DNA of 64,000 nt from Pseudomonadota bacterium (GCA_900299205.1 OMIW01000062.1:10001-74000), one strand, 5' to 3'. Numbered from the stretch's first letter, positions 8,520-18,205 are shown. Notes: a model not told the origin generated them from the letters alone. Numbers and translations: made by a program.

Positions 8520-10628
8520 TCAAACGAGCAAGGCCCGCTGAATGCGCGTTATCTTATCACGAAGCTCGGCAGCACGCTCATACTCTCTCTTTCCTGCCGC
8601 TTCGAGCATCTCTTTTCTGAGCCCCTCCACCACTTTCTGCTGAGCCTGAGGATCTGCGGGGGGTGGCTCATCGAGCGTCACGATCTCTCCCGTCTCAGGG
8701 TCGATCAGCTCCTCAATCACCGTGGTGAGGGCCCCCTCAAGCCCCCGCCGCGCGGATTGCGGCACGATGCCGTGCTCCGCGTTATACGCCGCCTGAATTG
8801 TTCGTCTCCGCTCCGTTTCCCGAATTGCTCCCTTAATTGAATCGGTCTCCCGATCAGCGTACATGATCACCCGACCATGCACGTTTCTCGCTGCTCGTCC
8901 CATCGTTTGTATCAGGGACCGTTCGGAGCGAAGAAATCCCTCTTTATCTGCGTCGAGTATCGCGACAAGTTGAACTTCGACGAGATCAAGCCCTTCCCGC
9001 AGCAGATTGATCCCAACAAGGACATCAAAATCCCCCCGGCGCAGCCCCCGCAAAATCTCCACCCGCTCTACCGTATTTATATCGGCGTGCAGATAGCGAG
9101 AGCGGATCCCAACTCCCTGGAGGTACGTGGTGAGATCTTCAGCCATACGCTTGGTGAGAGTGGTGACAAGCACCCGCCCCCCGCGATCGACAACCTCTCG
9201 CGCCTCATTGAGGAGATCATCGACCTGATGAAGAGCTGGTCGCACAGAGACTTCTGGATCAAGCAACCCAGTCGGACGATTTATCTGCTCGACAACATGC
9301 GCTCCACTCTCCGACAGCTCAAAATCCGCTGGTGTCGCCGAGACAAAGACCACCTGACCAACCCGCTCCCAGAACTCTTCACCACTAAGAGGCCGATTAT
9401 CAAGCGCGGACGGGAGTCGAAAGCCGTAATCCACGAGGGTTTGCTTTCGCGCCCTATCGCCCCGATACATAGCACCAATCTGTGGCACCGTAACGTGGCT
9501 TTCATCGATAAAGAGGAGAAATCCTTTTGGAAAATAATCAAGAAGAGTCGATGGTGGAGTGCCCGGCTGTCGTTGATCGAGATGTCTGGAATAGTTCTCA
9601 ATCCCTGGGCAAAAACCTATCTCAAAGAGCAGCTCAAGATCATACAGCGTCCGCTGTTCGAGCCGTTGAGCCTCAAAATCCTTCCCCCCACTTCGCAGCT
9701 CCGCCAGTCGTATATCCAATTCCGCCCTGATGCTCTCAGCAGCCGCTATCACTTTCTCTCGAGCAGTGACAAAGTGACTGACCGGATAGACCGCGGTGCT
9801 CGCAAGCTTGCGGAGAACGACCCCCGATATACCATCAATCTGAGCAATCTCTTCGAGTTGATCTCCAAAAAAAATCAGTCGTATCGCGTGAGCGTCCTGA
9901 TCAGAGGGAAAGACATCTATCGTCTCCCCTCGAACCCGGAAAGTTCCCCGATAAAAATCATTATCAGAACGAACATACTGCATCTGGACGAGCTTCCTGA
10001 GCAGTTCCTTTCGGTTGATCCATTCCCCTTGCTCGAGGTAAAGCATCGCTTTAAAGTATTCTTCTGGGGCTCCGAGACCATATATGCAGCTCACACTCGC
10101 GACGATAATCACATCGGTGGACTCGAGCAACGCCTTGGTTGCCGCGTGCCGCATCTTATCAATCTCTTCATTAATAGCGCTGTCTTTCTCAATATAGGTA
10201 TCGGTCGATGGGATGTAAGCTTCGGGCTGGTAGTAGTCGTAGTAGCTCACGAAGTAGCGCACCTGATTATTCGGAAAGAACTCTCGAAACTCAGCGTAAA
10301 GCTGTGCTGCCAACGTTTTGTTCGGCGCGATAATCAGAGCAGGACGGGCTTGTTCACGGATGACATTCGCCATCGTAAAGGTTTTACCCGAACCGGTGAT
10401 GCCCCGTAATGTCTGGAACCGCACCCCAGCCGAAAGATCATCCGAGATCCGGCGAATCGCCTGCGGTTGATCTCCGCGAGGGGTATATGATGATTCCAGG
10501 AGAAAGGCCTCTTGGCGACGAACCGGAAGGGTAAACCCACCGTCTGTCAGTACTCGAGCATTACAATCGAACTGATTTGAAGGAAGGTGCTGACTAGAAC
10601 AGGTCGTTGAAGATGACTTTTTTTTCAC
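8520..10628 (-). CDS. uvrB: Excinuclease ABC subunit B
   Basis: UvrB is the damage-verifying helicase-like subunit of nucleotide excision repair, working with UvrA and UvrC. Visible features are the Walker [10 protein letters not shown] near residue 80, the damage-probing beta-hairpin around [12 protein letters not shown], the DEAD-type FLLFIDESH, the helicase C-terminal domain ([11 protein letters not shown] and QTMGRAARN), and the C-terminal UVR domain that binds UvrC. The 702-residue length is about 30 longer than usual because of a low-complexity N-terminus. The start is GTG at 10628, the only reasonable start codon before the conserved part; no good ribosome site lies in front of it. No uvrA or uvrC is in the window. 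Confidence 0.96.
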   Translation of the reverse strand: MKKKSSSTTCSSQHLPSNQFDCNARVLTDGGFTLPVRRQEAFLLESSYTPRGDQPQAIRRISDDLSAGVRFQTLRGITGSGKTFTMANVIREQARPALIIAPNKTLAAQLYAEFREFFPNNQVRYFVSYYDYYQPEAYIPSTDTYIEKDSAINEEIDKMRHAATKALLESTDVIIVASVSCIYGLGAPEEYFKAMLYLEQGEWINRKELLRKLVQMQYVRSDNDFYRGTFRVRGETIDVFPSDQDAHAIRLIFFGDQLEEIAQIDGISGVVLRKLASTAVYPVSHFVTAREKVIAAAESIRAELDIRLAELRSGGKDFEAQRLEQRTLYDLELLFEIGFCPGIENYSRHLDQRQPGTPPSTLLDYFPKGFLLFIDESHVTVPQIGAMYRGDRARKQTLVDYGFRLPSALDNRPLSGEEFWERVGQVVFVSATPADFELSESGAHVVEQINRPTGLLDPEVSVRPALHQVDDLLNEAREVVDRGGRVLVTTLTKRMAEDLTTYLQGVGIRSRYLHADINTVERVEILRGLRRGDFDVLVGINLLREGLDLVEVQLVAILDADKEGFLRSERSLIQTMGRAARNVHGRVIMYADRETDSIKGAIRETERRRTIQAAYNAEHGIVPQSARRGLEGALTTVIEELIDPETGEIVTLDEPPPADPQAQQKVVEGLRKEMLEAAGKREYERAAELRDKITRIQRALLV

Positions 10629-10814
10629 TGCACAACAACGCCTTATGAACAGGCGCGAAATTCTAATTTATTCTTAACGACCGTGGGGAATCCGTGCTTG
10701 AACGAATTGCAACCCTGAAAAGTGTCGTGCTGCAACGACTGGTCACACAGACCAAATCATCATATCCGCGACTCTGTCCGCCGAGAGTCGCCCTGGAAGG
10801 ACCACTAATGGCTC

Positions 10815-10877
10815 CTTAGGACCAACTAGTCAGCACCACAGCAACTTAGTACCACGGCTACTTAGCACCAACGGTAG
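10815..10877. repeat. Degenerate short repeats of the form TTAGnACCA
   Basis: Three spaced copies of TTAG-N-ACCA(A/C) lie between uvrB and the small lipoprotein gene, the last running into that gene's 3' end. They are too degenerate for a firm class. Confidence 0.35.
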
Positions 10878-11037
10878 GATTCGGCTCCGGTACCACCGAA
10901 TATTCTACTTGCCCCGTAGGCTTTCCTTTACCGCCATAATCGAAAGTATTTCGCTTGCACCCGCCGACAAGTACGAGGACAGCAAGACCTAATATGAGGC
11001 GGGCCCATAACCCCATCGAATGAGCTTGTGTGGACAT
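10858..11037 (-). CDS. Small lipoprotein
   Basis: A 59-residue protein with a short signal peptide (LWARLILGLAVLVLVG) and lipobox LVGGC near residue 27. A short polar tail containing glycine, lysine and proline follows. ATG 11037 was chosen over a TTG at 11067 because AAAGGAG lies 11 bases upstream. It is likely exported by Sec and lipidated on Cys; beyond being a small envelope protein its role is unknown. It sits between tRNA-Leu and uvrB, all on the minus strand. Confidence 0.65.
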   Translation of the reverse strand: MSTQAHSMGLWARLILGLAVLVLVGGCKRNTFDYGGKGKPTGQVEYSVVPEPNPTVGAK

Positions 11038-11185
11038 ACGCTGCGACTCTCCTTTAAGCCTTTTCAAAATCGGCCGACCCCTTGCTGCTTCTCCATCGCT
11101 CCACGATTACCGGAGCAGGTTCGTCGGGGCCTTTCCTGTGACCACGTTCTCTCTATCGATGTACGAGCGGTTGATTTGTATCGAA

Positions 11186-11267
11186 TGCCCAGGGGGAGAC
11201 TCGAACTCCCACACCTTTCGGCACATGAACCTGAATCATGCCTGTCTACCAATTTCAGCACCTGGGC
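11186..11267 (-). tRNA. tRNA-Leu (anticodon CAG)
   Basis: An 82-base class II tRNA. The acceptor GCCCAGG pairs with CCTGGGC, discriminator A. The anticodon stem CATGA/TCATG holds the loop TTCAGGT, giving CAG. The T-arm is GGGAG-TTCGAGT-CTCCC and CCA is not encoded. It lies downstream of minE on the same strand. Confidence 0.95.
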
Positions 11268-11368
11268 GTATCGTTGCGCTTCGTCGCGAATGATACCAGA
11301 TGACCCTTTAACACTCAACTCTCTCATTCCGGCCACCCTTCCGGGCAGCATCCGCTTCTAGACAGGCG

Positions 11369-11428
11369 ATGTGGAGGGAGAAAAAAACCTCTCTTTTTTT
11401 GGAATCATTATTGCCGCTCCCTCCACAT
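11369..11428 (-). terminator. Long inverted repeat after minE, possible terminator
   Basis: ATGTGGAGGGAG (11369-11380) and CTCCCTCCACAT (11417-11428) form a perfect 12-bp stem around a 36-base loop that contains a smaller A/T-rich hairpin (runs of A and T flanking CCTCTC). It lies just past the minE stop. The large loop is unusual for an intrinsic terminator, so the function is uncertain. Confidence 0.45.
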
Positions 11429-11441
11429 GCGCTGACGAGAA

Positions 11442-11759
11442 TTAAGATTTCTTCGAGACCTGCCCCTCCTTCTCAACTTCCTTTTCATGGTCCCGCTTTT
11501 CACTCTCTCGTCGAACAATGATCGGCGAGTTGATAAGGAGTGTCGTCGCATCATCGGTCCGTTGATAATTAACATCGAAACCAGACTCATCGATTACGAA
11601 ATACTTCTGTATCACCTCCATCATCTCGCGCCGAAACTGCGCAAGTTCTTCATTCGGTAACCCCGCCCTGTCTTGGACCAAAACTAACTGGAGCCGACTT
11701 TTTGCGACGACATTACTTTTGCGACGAGCCTGAAATAAATCCCTAATAGTTGCGAACAC
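11442..11759 (-). CDS. minE: Cell division topological specificity factor MinE
   Basis: MinE displaces MinD from the membrane and drives the pole-to-pole oscillation that places the division septum at mid-cell. The 105-residue protein has the MinE N-terminal MinD-binding segment (FQARRKSNVVAKSRLQLVL) and the topological domain (YFVIDESGFDVNYQ). The tail after about residue 82 is highly charged and longer than in E. coli MinE (88 residues). The start is GTG with AGGGGG five bases upstream. It follows minD by 51 bases in a minC-minD-minE operon. Confidence 0.93.
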   Translation of the reverse strand: MFATIRDLFQARRKSNVVAKSRLQLVLVQDRAGLPNEELAQFRREMMEVIQKYFVIDESGFDVNYQRTDDATTLLINSPIIVRRESEKRDHEKEVEKEGQVSKKS

Positions 11760-11810
11760 AATTACCCCCTTTTGGATGAAAGAAAAACTACCTCGGCACA
11801 GGTCTCACTC

Positions 11811-12650
11811 CTACGCTCCGAGCCGACGAGCGAGCCTATGCCAAATCGATTTTGGCGCCAAATGCTCAAGAGGGATATTTTCTCCACTCAGGCGACCAGC
11901 AATTCGATCAAATGACTGCCCTGCCTTTGATTTCGAATTGTAAACGACAGGTTCACCATTATTTGCCGCTATGATTATCGTGTCATCCCGTTCAACTACA
12001 CCTAACAATTCAACACCGAGAATATCTTGGACATCGGTGATCGAGATCATATCCCCTTTCCGAACTAAATCGGGATCAAGGCGATTGATCAGTAACATCG
12101 GCTCCACTCCTTTCGAATTGAGCAATCCAATAACGCGATCTGCATCCCGAATTGCTGACACCTCGGGAGTCGTCACGACCACCGCTCGATCGGCGCCTGC
12201 ACACGCATTTCGAAAGCCCTGCTCTATACCGGCAGGAGAGTCAACGAGGATGAAATGAAACTCCCGCTTGAAAAAGGCGAGTACTTTTCGCATATCCTCC
12301 TCACCGATAACATCTTTGTCATCAGTCTGAGAGGCCGGGAGAAGATAGAGATTATTTGACTTCTTGGATTTTATCGTCGCTTGAGTCGGTTTGCACGTTT
12401 CCCGCGCAACATCAACAAGATTGTAAACGATACGATTCTCCAAACCCAGGATGACATCAAGGTTGCGCAGGCCGATATCAGCATCGATTACCAGAGTCCG
12501 TTTTCCGCGCAAAGCAAGGGCAGCTCCCAGCGTCGCCGTTGTCGTGGTCTTTCCCACCCCACCTTTTCCGGAGGTCACCACCACCACCTGCGCTTGGCCC
12601 TTTTTTGGCAGCGCTGCGCTCGCCTTTTCCCCCGTTATTTCTTCGACCAT
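11811..12650 (-). CDS. minD: Septum-site determining ATPase MinD
   Basis: MinD is a membrane-cycling ATPase that recruits MinC and is released by MinE. The deviant Walker A motif SGKGGVGKTT (about residue 28) is followed by the signature VIDADIGLRNLD and by LVDSPAGIEQG. The C-terminus (IWHRLARRL) is the amphipathic helix used for membrane binding. At 279 residues it is close to E. coli MinD (270), with about 20 extra residues at the N-terminus before the Walker motif; a start further in is possible. Confidence 0.96.
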   Translation of the reverse strand: MVEEITGEKASAALPKKGQAQVVVVTSGKGGVGKTTTTATLGAALALRGKRTLVIDADIGLRNLDVILGLENRIVYNLVDVARETCKPTQATIKSKKSNNLYLLPASQTDDKDVIGEEDMRKVLAFFKREFHFILVDSPAGIEQGFRNACAGADRAVVVTTPEVSAIRDADRVIGLLNSKGVEPMLLINRLDPDLVRKGDMISITDVQDILGVELLGVVERDDTIIIAANNGEPVVYNSKSKAGQSFDRIAGRLSGENIPLEHLAPKSIWHRLARRLGA

Positions 12651-12748
12651 ATTATCTCCCTTCGTTTACACCTTGGCTTGCCCTAAGACCTGATGCAGCA
12701 CCTGATACGAGATAGACTCGACTCAAACACCTCCACCACCTTCCCGAA

Positions 12749-13669
12749 TCATCCCCGCCCCCCTCTCTGTACGATCACTCGCGGGTGATACTTCTCCACG
12801 ACGATGAGATCCCCATCGACTCGCGCGATCTCTGGCCCAGACTCTCCTGAGCTTGCGCGCCCATTACTCCTGCTAATAACCGAGCCTATCCGAAGCTGAG
12901 TCGGCTGCAGACTCAACGCCACTATAAATGCCGGACCATCTGATTCCTCGAAGGCTCCCGCATGAGCCAATCCTCTGAGACTCCCCAACACCACTACGTG
13001 CCCACCCGACACCACTTCAGCTCCAGAATTAACATCACCGAGCACCACCACGGTATGCTCAGACTCAACACGCTGCCCGGAACGGAGGGTAGAGCATACC
13101 ACCTTTGCATTTGCATCATCCCAGGGCGCCACAACACACTCCGGAGATTCGGTTATCGGAGCGGCCCTTTCTTGATCGAACGTACCCACACCTGAAAAGA
13201 GAGAGTGAGGCGCTAATTCCTTATTAAGCTCGATTGATCCAGCAAGAGGGATGGTCGTACGGCTTCCTCCAAGCGACAGAGAACCGTCTTTCGAGGACCT
13301 TTTTCCTGACACTAATTCCCGAACCGGTCGGACCCTAACCTCAAAATCCCTCAACACAACATCCTGAATCCGATCTATATCCAGCTCTGAGGGAAGGCCA
13401 TTAACCCATTCGACTACTACCTCCTGACCCGAGACGAATCGATGCCTAACCACGAGAAAGTCCCGCAATTCATCCTCAAGTGCACCAAGGCCCTGCGAGA
13501 TATCAAGACGAAGCACGAGCCCCTCCTTTGTTCCCCGAGCTACCACCAATCCAGCGTCACCTCCGAGATCACTACCCTCACGACTCGCCGAATCTCCGCG
13601 CTGTCGGGGGGTTGTCGCCACTGATGCTTCCTTTTCTGTCGTGCTTCCCGTATCCATCAATCCCTGCAT
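12749..13669 (-). CDS. minC: Septum site-determining protein MinC
   Basis: MinC inhibits FtsZ assembly away from mid-cell. The C-terminal third carries the MinC beta-helix signature: VVLGDVNSGAEVVSGGHVVVLGSLRGLAHAG-type repeats near residue 215 (EHTVVVLGDVNSGAEV, then GGHVVVLGSL). The N-terminal FtsZ-binding domain is diverged and joined by a long, poorly conserved linker, so the protein is 306 residues against 231 in E. coli. It is first in the min operon. ATG 13669 is used; ATG 13657 with AGGG close upstream is an alternative. Confidence 0.9.
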   Translation of the reverse strand: MQGLMDTGSTTEKEASVATTPRQRGDSASREGSDLGGDAGLVVARGTKEGLVLRLDISQGLGALEDELRDFLVVRHRFVSGQEVVVEWVNGLPSELDIDRIQDVVLRDFEVRVRPVRELVSGKRSSKDGSLSLGGSRTTIPLAGSIELNKELAPHSLFSGVGTFDQERAAPITESPECVVAPWDDANAKVVCSTLRSGQRVESEHTVVVLGDVNSGAEVVSGGHVVVLGSLRGLAHAGAFEESDGPAFIVALSLQPTQLRIGSVISRSNGRASSGESGPEIARVDGDLIVVEKYHPRVIVQRGGRG

Positions 13670-14076
13670 AATTGCTGAGGTAAGCCAAAGCTGCAGTGAA
13701 AGGCACGCTCGCTCATTTTTTTTGCGAACACCCCAAACCCGACAGCCATGAGAAGTCTAATCTCTATTGCCTGTGCATATCCGCTAGTCACCGCGATTGC
13801 CCCACTGTATGATGAAAGGTAGCTAACGAGGCTATAGTTCGGACAAACACCTGTAAACCCTGTCACTACCTGTAAACCTGCCACGATCAAACTCTCCCGC
13901 CAGAGGTCAATCCAGCGGTCAGTCTGGTCGGTGCCACGGAGGCTCGGATAACTCCGAGTGCTGGATGCCCACAAGGCTTCAGCAGTTTTAATCCGGATAT
14001 GTGGCCTTACTTTAAGTGACTTATACCAAGCCTCCCAAAGACCGTCAATGAGAAAGTAACCCATCGACGGTACCAA
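13657..14076 (-). CDS. Hypothetical ORF upstream of minC
   Basis: A 139-codon ORF with no family I recognise. Its 3' end overlaps the minC start by 13 bases in another frame, which would suit translational coupling. The middle is hydrophobic (LIVAGLQVVTGFTGV and a Ser/Tyr-rich stretch), and codon use is not clearly that of the neighbours. It fills an otherwise empty 440-base space between minC and pgpA. It may be a real membrane-associated protein or a chance ORF. Confidence 0.3.
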   Translation of the reverse strand: MVPSMGYFLIDGLWEAWYKSLKVRPHIRIKTAEALWASSTRSYPSLRGTDQTDRWIDLWRESLIVAGLQVVTGFTGVCPNYSLVSYLSSYSGAIAVTSGYAQAIEIRLLMAVGFGVFAKKMSERAFHCSFGLPQQLCRD

Positions 14077-14126
14077 TCAATTGAAAGGCTCAACGTCTGC
14101 TTCCCAAAAACTTGGTCCAATTTTTT

Positions 14127-14615
14127 ATGTACCTCTTCATGGCCTTCTCCACCTTTGCCCGAATAATCGCATCGGGTTTCGGCTCAGGTTACATTCCGAA
14201 ATCACCCGGGACCATGGGAAGCCTCGCGGCGTCGGTCGCATGGGTCGTCTTGGCTCCCCTCAATTTAGTTCAATCCATACTTTATATTTTAGCACTCGGA
14301 TTGATTGGATACCTCGCCTCATCCCATGTGATGTCGGTATCGGAAGGGGGTGCCGATCATCGAATAACGGATCCTCAATGGATCGTCATAGATGAATGGT
14401 GCGGTATGTGGATTGCCCTTGTGTGCTGCCCAGAGCGCAGCTTTCTCTGGGTCGGACTTGCATTCTGTCTGTTTCGTTTCTTCGATATCTGCAAAATTGG
14501 CCCTATAGGGTGGGCAGAGCGGGCTCCTGGCGCGCTTGGCGTCATGCTCGATGACGTTGTGGCGGGAAGCTGCGCTGGAGTGTGTCTCCTTGGAATACAC
14601 TTTCTCCGAGGATAA
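14127..14615 (+). CDS. pgpA: Phosphatidylglycerophosphatase A
   Basis: PgpA removes the phosphate from phosphatidylglycerophosphate to give phosphatidylglycerol in the inner membrane. The protein has the family N-terminus (ASGFGSGYIPKSPGTMGS), the DPQWIVIDEWCGM motif and the C-terminal FRFFDICKIGPIGW ... GVMLDDVVAG. Hydrophobic segments suit three or four membrane helices. ATG 14127 is used; ATG 14139 or TTG 14112 are alternatives, and no strong ribosome site decides. Its stop overlaps the next gene's ATG (TAATG). Confidence 0.92.
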   Translation: MYLFMAFSTFARIIASGFGSGYIPKSPGTMGSLAASVAWVVLAPLNLVQSILYILALGLIGYLASSHVMSVSEGGADHRITDPQWIVIDEWCGMWIALVCCPERSFLWVGLAFCLFRFFDICKIGPIGWAERAPGALGVMLDDVVAGSCAGVCLLGIHFLRG

Positions 14616-15709
14616 TGAGGGTCATGAGCCAATCGCTTTTTGTTAACCTCTTTCGCTCGAGCCTCCTGACCTGCTTGCTTGCTCCCTCTCTATCTGGGTG
14701 CAATCCACTGTATGTGGTAGAGGCCGCATACCATCAGGGTCGCATTCTTCTTAAGCGACAACCCGTTGACGAAGTACTCGATACCCACTCTTTAAACCCT
14801 GCAGAATCTCATGCATTATCTCTCGTACCTCAGGCGCGAAGTTATGCAGAACAACGGGGTCTCACCGTAGGAAAAGCCTTCACTTCCTTCTCGCCACTCG
14901 AGAACGACAACCTCGTGTGGGTTGTCATGGGATGTAAACCTGACTCATTCACCCTCAAGCAATGGTGGTTTCCTATCGTCGGAACCGTCCCCTACAAGGG
15001 ATTTTTCTCCAAATCAGATGCCCTGGCAGCATCAGAGAGGCTCAACGATGATGGATTTGAGACCTTCGTGAGGGGAGCAGCGGCTTTCAGCACCCTCGGC
15101 TGGTTCGATGACCCCGTCCTCACTCCGCTATTAAAGAATCCACCGAGTGTAGTGGTGAATACCATCCTGCACGAGCTGGTACACCGAACCGTCTGGTTCC
15201 CCAATTACACCGCATTCAATGAGAGCCTCGCAAACTTCATCGGACACGCCGAAACAGGACCTTTTTTTTCTAATCAGGAGCCTCGCAACGAGAGCCTTGT
15301 AGCCGATTCGAATCTCCGTCTCCGTCAGGAAATAACCATCTCATCCCTGAGTGAAGAGTTGTATGACTTACTCACTATCATTTATAAGTCCCCCGCGACG
15401 AGAGAGGAGAAACTCGCAAAAAAAAGGGAGGCTTTTACCGCAGCCGCGAGGAAAGCGCGGCATCTTGGTATTGATTTTCCGCTTTTTGAACGGGCGAACA
15501 ATGCGGAGTTTATGCAATTTTTTATTTACGTTCGACATCTAGAGCTATTTGACGCACTCTACCGGGGCGAGCAGGGAGATCTGCCACGATTCATCGCTCG
15601 CATCGAAGCATTTCACGATATTATTGAGCGGGACCAGATTGAGGAATCAAACATCTTCGACTCCTTTGAACAATTCGTTCGTATGACCGTCTCAGAACAG
15701 CCCTCGTAA
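14615..15709 (+). CDS. Putative zinc aminopeptidase lipoprotein (PF10023 type)
   Basis: The ATG overlaps the pgpA stop, which points to coupled translation. The N-terminus is a signal peptide ending in the lipobox LSGC (about residue 29), so the protein should be lipid-anchored in the periplasm. HELVH followed by a downstream NESLANFIGH segment gives an HExxH zinc site with a later Glu, as in the putative aminopeptidase family PF10023 (formerly DUF2265), whose members also carry ASTLGWFxDP-like and CKPDxFTLK-like phrases; both are visible here as FSTLGWFDDP and CKPDSFTLK. Enzymatic activity of the family is inferred from the fold, not proven here. Confidence 0.85.
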   Translation: MRVMSQSLFVNLFRSSLLTCLLAPSLSGCNPLYVVEAAYHQGRILLKRQPVDEVLDTHSLNPAESHALSLVPQARSYAEQRGLTVGKAFTSFSPLENDNLVWVVMGCKPDSFTLKQWWFPIVGTVPYKGFFSKSDALAASERLNDDGFETFVRGAAAFSTLGWFDDPVLTPLLKNPPSVVVNTILHELVHRTVWFPNYTAFNESLANFIGHAETGPFFSNQEPRNESLVADSNLRLRQEITISSLSEELYDLLTIIYKSPATREEKLAKKREAFTAAARKARHLGIDFPLFERANNAEFMQFFIYVRHLELFDALYRGEQGDLPRFIARIEAFHDIIERDQIEESNIFDSFEQFVRMTVSEQPS

Positions 15710-15732
15710 CGCGCACGGTAGCAAGGCACCCT

Positions 15733-16710
15733 ATGTTTGTAGACAATATCACGAAAAGAATATCGACCATAAACAGCCTCTTATGTGCAGGCTTCGATCC
15801 CACCTTCGCCTCACTACCCGCCTTCGCTCTGAGTGAGGCCACGAGAGAGTCCAATCAAGAGGGCTTTCTTTATAAGGTCCTGATGGAAACCTTCACTGCT
15901 GCCCTTGAGGGACTGACACCCCTCGTGGCATGCGTGAAACCAAACGCAGCATTTTTTGAGCAATTTGGCGTTGGTGGTTATCGCGCGCTCAGAGATATAG
16001 CCGGCCTCTGCAAGAGAGCTGGTGTACCCGTTATCCTCGATGCCAAACGGGGGGATATCGCGTCATCTGCGCTCGCTTATGCCAACGCATATCTTGAACC
16101 GCACACGATTAATGGAGAACCGGTTGAGGTAGTATACGCTGATGCGCTTACTATCAATCCGTTTCTCGGCTTTGACACCCTCATTCCGTTCATAGAGTCG
16201 TGCTCGAGGCAAGGTAAGGGGGTTTTCATCCTCGTTAAAACGTCAAATCCGGGCTCGCAGGACATCCAAGATTATCCACTCAATGAGGCCACGATAAGAG
16301 ATGTAACATCCCCCTGGCAGGCTAACAACTTGGATTCGATATCAATGCGAATCGCTCGTGAGGTAGCCCGGCTCGGTGAGCAGTTAGTCGGTGAATCCGG
16401 CCTTTCCTCGGTGGGTGCCGTCATAGGCGCCACTCATCCTGACGAGGCAGTGCTCCTGAGGACCCTGATGCCCCGCGCAATCTTTCTCGTACCCGGTTTT
16501 GGCGCCCAAGGCGGAAGCGCTGAGCAGGCGACGGCGGGGCTTATATCCTCTCGCAGTGGCACCCTCGTAAATATGTCCCGCGGACTATTCCATTTAGACT
16601 CTCAACTCTCTCGCCGAGACTGGATTGAAGAGCTCACCAGGCGAGCAACCGAGGCAAATAGACAACTGGTGGTCGCCGCAGACCTCCATCCTCAAGCTAG
16701 GAATTTATAG
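15733..16710 (+). CDS. pyrF: Orotidine 5'-phosphate decarboxylase (type 2)
   Basis: PyrF makes UMP from OMP, the last step of de novo pyrimidine synthesis. The catalytic Lys/Asp array is in VILDAKRGDIASSA (about residue 98). The N-terminal LCAGFDPTFASLP and the C-terminal phosphate-binding VPGFGAQGG are typical of the longer type 2 enzymes, and 325 residues is long even for them. It starts 23 bases after the aminopeptidase gene and is likely in the same transcript as pgpA. Confidence 0.93.
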   Translation: MFVDNITKRISTINSLLCAGFDPTFASLPAFALSEATRESNQEGFLYKVLMETFTAALEGLTPLVACVKPNAAFFEQFGVGGYRALRDIAGLCKRAGVPVILDAKRGDIASSALAYANAYLEPHTINGEPVEVVYADALTINPFLGFDTLIPFIESCSRQGKGVFILVKTSNPGSQDIQDYPLNEATIRDVTSPWQANNLDSISMRIAREVARLGEQLVGESGLSSVGAVIGATHPDEAVLLRTLMPRAIFLVPGFGAQGGSAEQATAGLISSRSGTLVNMSRGLFHLDSQLSRRDWIEELTRRATEANRQLVVAADLHPQARNL

Positions 16711-16731
16711 CGAACTTTTTCAACTGAGCCT

Positions 16732-16779
16732 CGTTGATCGGGGGTAAAACTGGAAGACACCCGTTCCCAGCTATCAACG
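16732..16779. terminator. Inverted repeat between convergent genes
   Basis: CGTTGAT (16732-16738) pairs with ATCAACG (16773-16779) between the convergent pyrF and lipoprotein genes. The stem is short, the loop is long and there is no T-run, so termination is only a guess. Confidence 0.25.
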
Positions 16780-16793
16780 GGTCATCCGATCAG

Positions 16794-17234
16794 TCAGGGG
16801 CGAATCGCAAAACCGACACCTTCAAGTTCACTCGCCAGAACGCCGTAGGTACGGCTCACAAGCAGGCGAGTGCTTGGTGCATCTGCGGCTGCTTCCAATG
16901 CAAGCCATTGCTCAGAGAGCTCCCCCATAGCGGGACGAGATGTGTAGCCCGCATAACTTGCCAGCTCACCTAACGAGCGGCCTATCTGTTGATATCTATC
17001 GGCAGCAACGGCGCTTCCAGAGGCGCCGACCACCTTCAGCGAATCAACAACAGACCTGAGAGGAACGGAGGCAAACTCAGTCTGCTCAACTTCACTTGAT
17101 ACGTATGCTTGGGAGAATCGCGCCTCTGCGTTGCCCGCAACATCACTGAGAGAGTTAGTCTCACCGCGGGGATTGCACCCAATTGCCCCAAGCCCTGCAG
17201 CCAGCAAAACCGAAAAAACTGATCGACTATTCAT
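16794..17234 (-). CDS. Small lipoprotein, unknown function
   Basis: A 146-residue protein starting with a signal peptide (SVFSVLLAAGLGA) and lipobox AIGC at about residue 20. The mature part is helical and polar with no family I recognise. It stands alone, convergent with pyrF and divergent from dcd. It is likely an envelope lipoprotein. Confidence 0.7.
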   Translation of the reverse strand: MNSRSVFSVLLAAGLGAIGCNPRGETNSLSDVAGNAEARFSQAYVSSEVEQTEFASVPLRSVVDSLKVVGASGSAVAADRYQQIGRSLGELASYAGYTSRPAMGELSEQWLALEAAADAPSTRLLVSRTYGVLASELEGVGFAIRP

Positions 17235-17450
17235 GTTTAGTAATTTTTAAAAAAGGGAGCCTAGACCCCGAAGATAAAGGTTCGGTAAGACGCTCCTCAC
17301 ACCTTCCCGAATAATGCACGAATACAGGCGACAGGTCGAGATATTGCGTACAGTCAATCGACAGATGCATTCGGGTACTCCAAGACCAACGGAGATGACA
17401 AAGGTGCGCAAATTTCGTATAACCCCGCCACTTTTTCGATGGAGAGATTT

Positions 17451-17966
17451 ATGATCAAACCGGACCATTGGATAGAGCAATTCGCGGAAAGCGGAGGTAT
17501 TACCCCGTTTAATCCCGAACAAGTAAACTCTGCCAGTTACGACGTTACCCTCGGTTCGCACTGGATTTGCCCAACTCGAGATCCAGAGGAGGTGGAGGGG
17601 GTTTCATTTACCCTATTTCCAGGGGAGGTCATCCTCGCTACCACAAGAGAGGCCCTTACCATGCCTCGCGATGTCGTTTGTGATTTAAAACTCAAAAGTT
17701 CACTCGGGCGACTCTGGTTAAATCACAGCCTCAGTGGATGGATTGATTGCGGATTCAAGGGCCAGGTGACTCTTGAACTTCAAAATCTGGGTCCATACCC
17801 CCGTGTCCTTACCTCCGGGATGCGAATCGCGCAGCTCGTGTTCATGGGAATGGAATCTCCTCCTCGCGTCGCCTATGGCGAGAAAGGGACCGGTCATTAT
17901 CAGGGGCAGACTGGAGCCACCCGAGCATGGTCGGAACAGTTCTTTCCCGTTAAAGATGGGCGGTAG
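17451..17966 (+). CDS. dcd: dCTP deaminase / dUTPase-family protein
   Basis: Dcd deaminates dCTP to dUTP (some members also hydrolyse dUTP) to feed thymidylate synthesis. Visible family motifs are MPRDVVCDLKLKSSLGRL (active-site Ser-Arg region), WIDCGFKGQVTLELQNLG (with the catalytic Glu) and the C-terminal HYQGQTGATRA lid. The 171-residue length is slightly shorter than E. coli Dcd (193). ATG 17451 is preceded by GGAGAG at 4 bases, so it is preferred over the ATG at 17439. The gene lies upstream of the rpsT promoter. Confidence 0.9.
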   Translation: MIKPDHWIEQFAESGGITPFNPEQVNSASYDVTLGSHWICPTRDPEEVEGVSFTLFPGEVILATTREALTMPRDVVCDLKLKSSLGRLWLNHSLSGWIDCGFKGQVTLELQNLGPYPRVLTSGMRIAQLVFMGMESPPRVAYGEKGTGHYQGQTGATRAWSEQFFPVKDGR

Positions 17967-18030
17967 CGAGGACGAACCCATCTCCAACGGCCCCCTAGCC
18001 CCGAAACTACCCTCGATAACCCGTTTTCTC

Positions 18031-18059
18031 TTGAGGCACCCTGGATTTCATGGTATGCT
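18031..18059 (+). promoter_or_regulatory. Sigma70-type promoter for rpsT
   Basis: TTGAGG at 18031-18036 and TATGCT at 18054-18059 are separated by exactly 17 bases. It would give a transcript with a 5' leader of about 140 bases before rpsT. Confidence 0.6.
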
Positions 18060-18205
18060 CCGCCCCACCTTCGAAAGAGGTCGTTTCAAGACGATAGGGT
18101 TAGCTCTGATGGCCGAGAAGCACTCCACAACATGGAGGCTTTTAACGATAGAGGTCCTAATAAGTCAAAACCAGAAGCAATTGAGAACGTATCGAACATA
18201 AAGTC

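Noticed and set aside
7966-8541. 191-codon plus-strand ORF
   Set aside because: Antisense to the start of the tandem protease gene, whose catalytic residues are read on the minus strand.
8877-10409. 510-codon plus-strand ORF
   Set aside because: It is the antisense shadow of uvrB, whose motifs are complete on the other strand; the translated sequence has no recognisable family.
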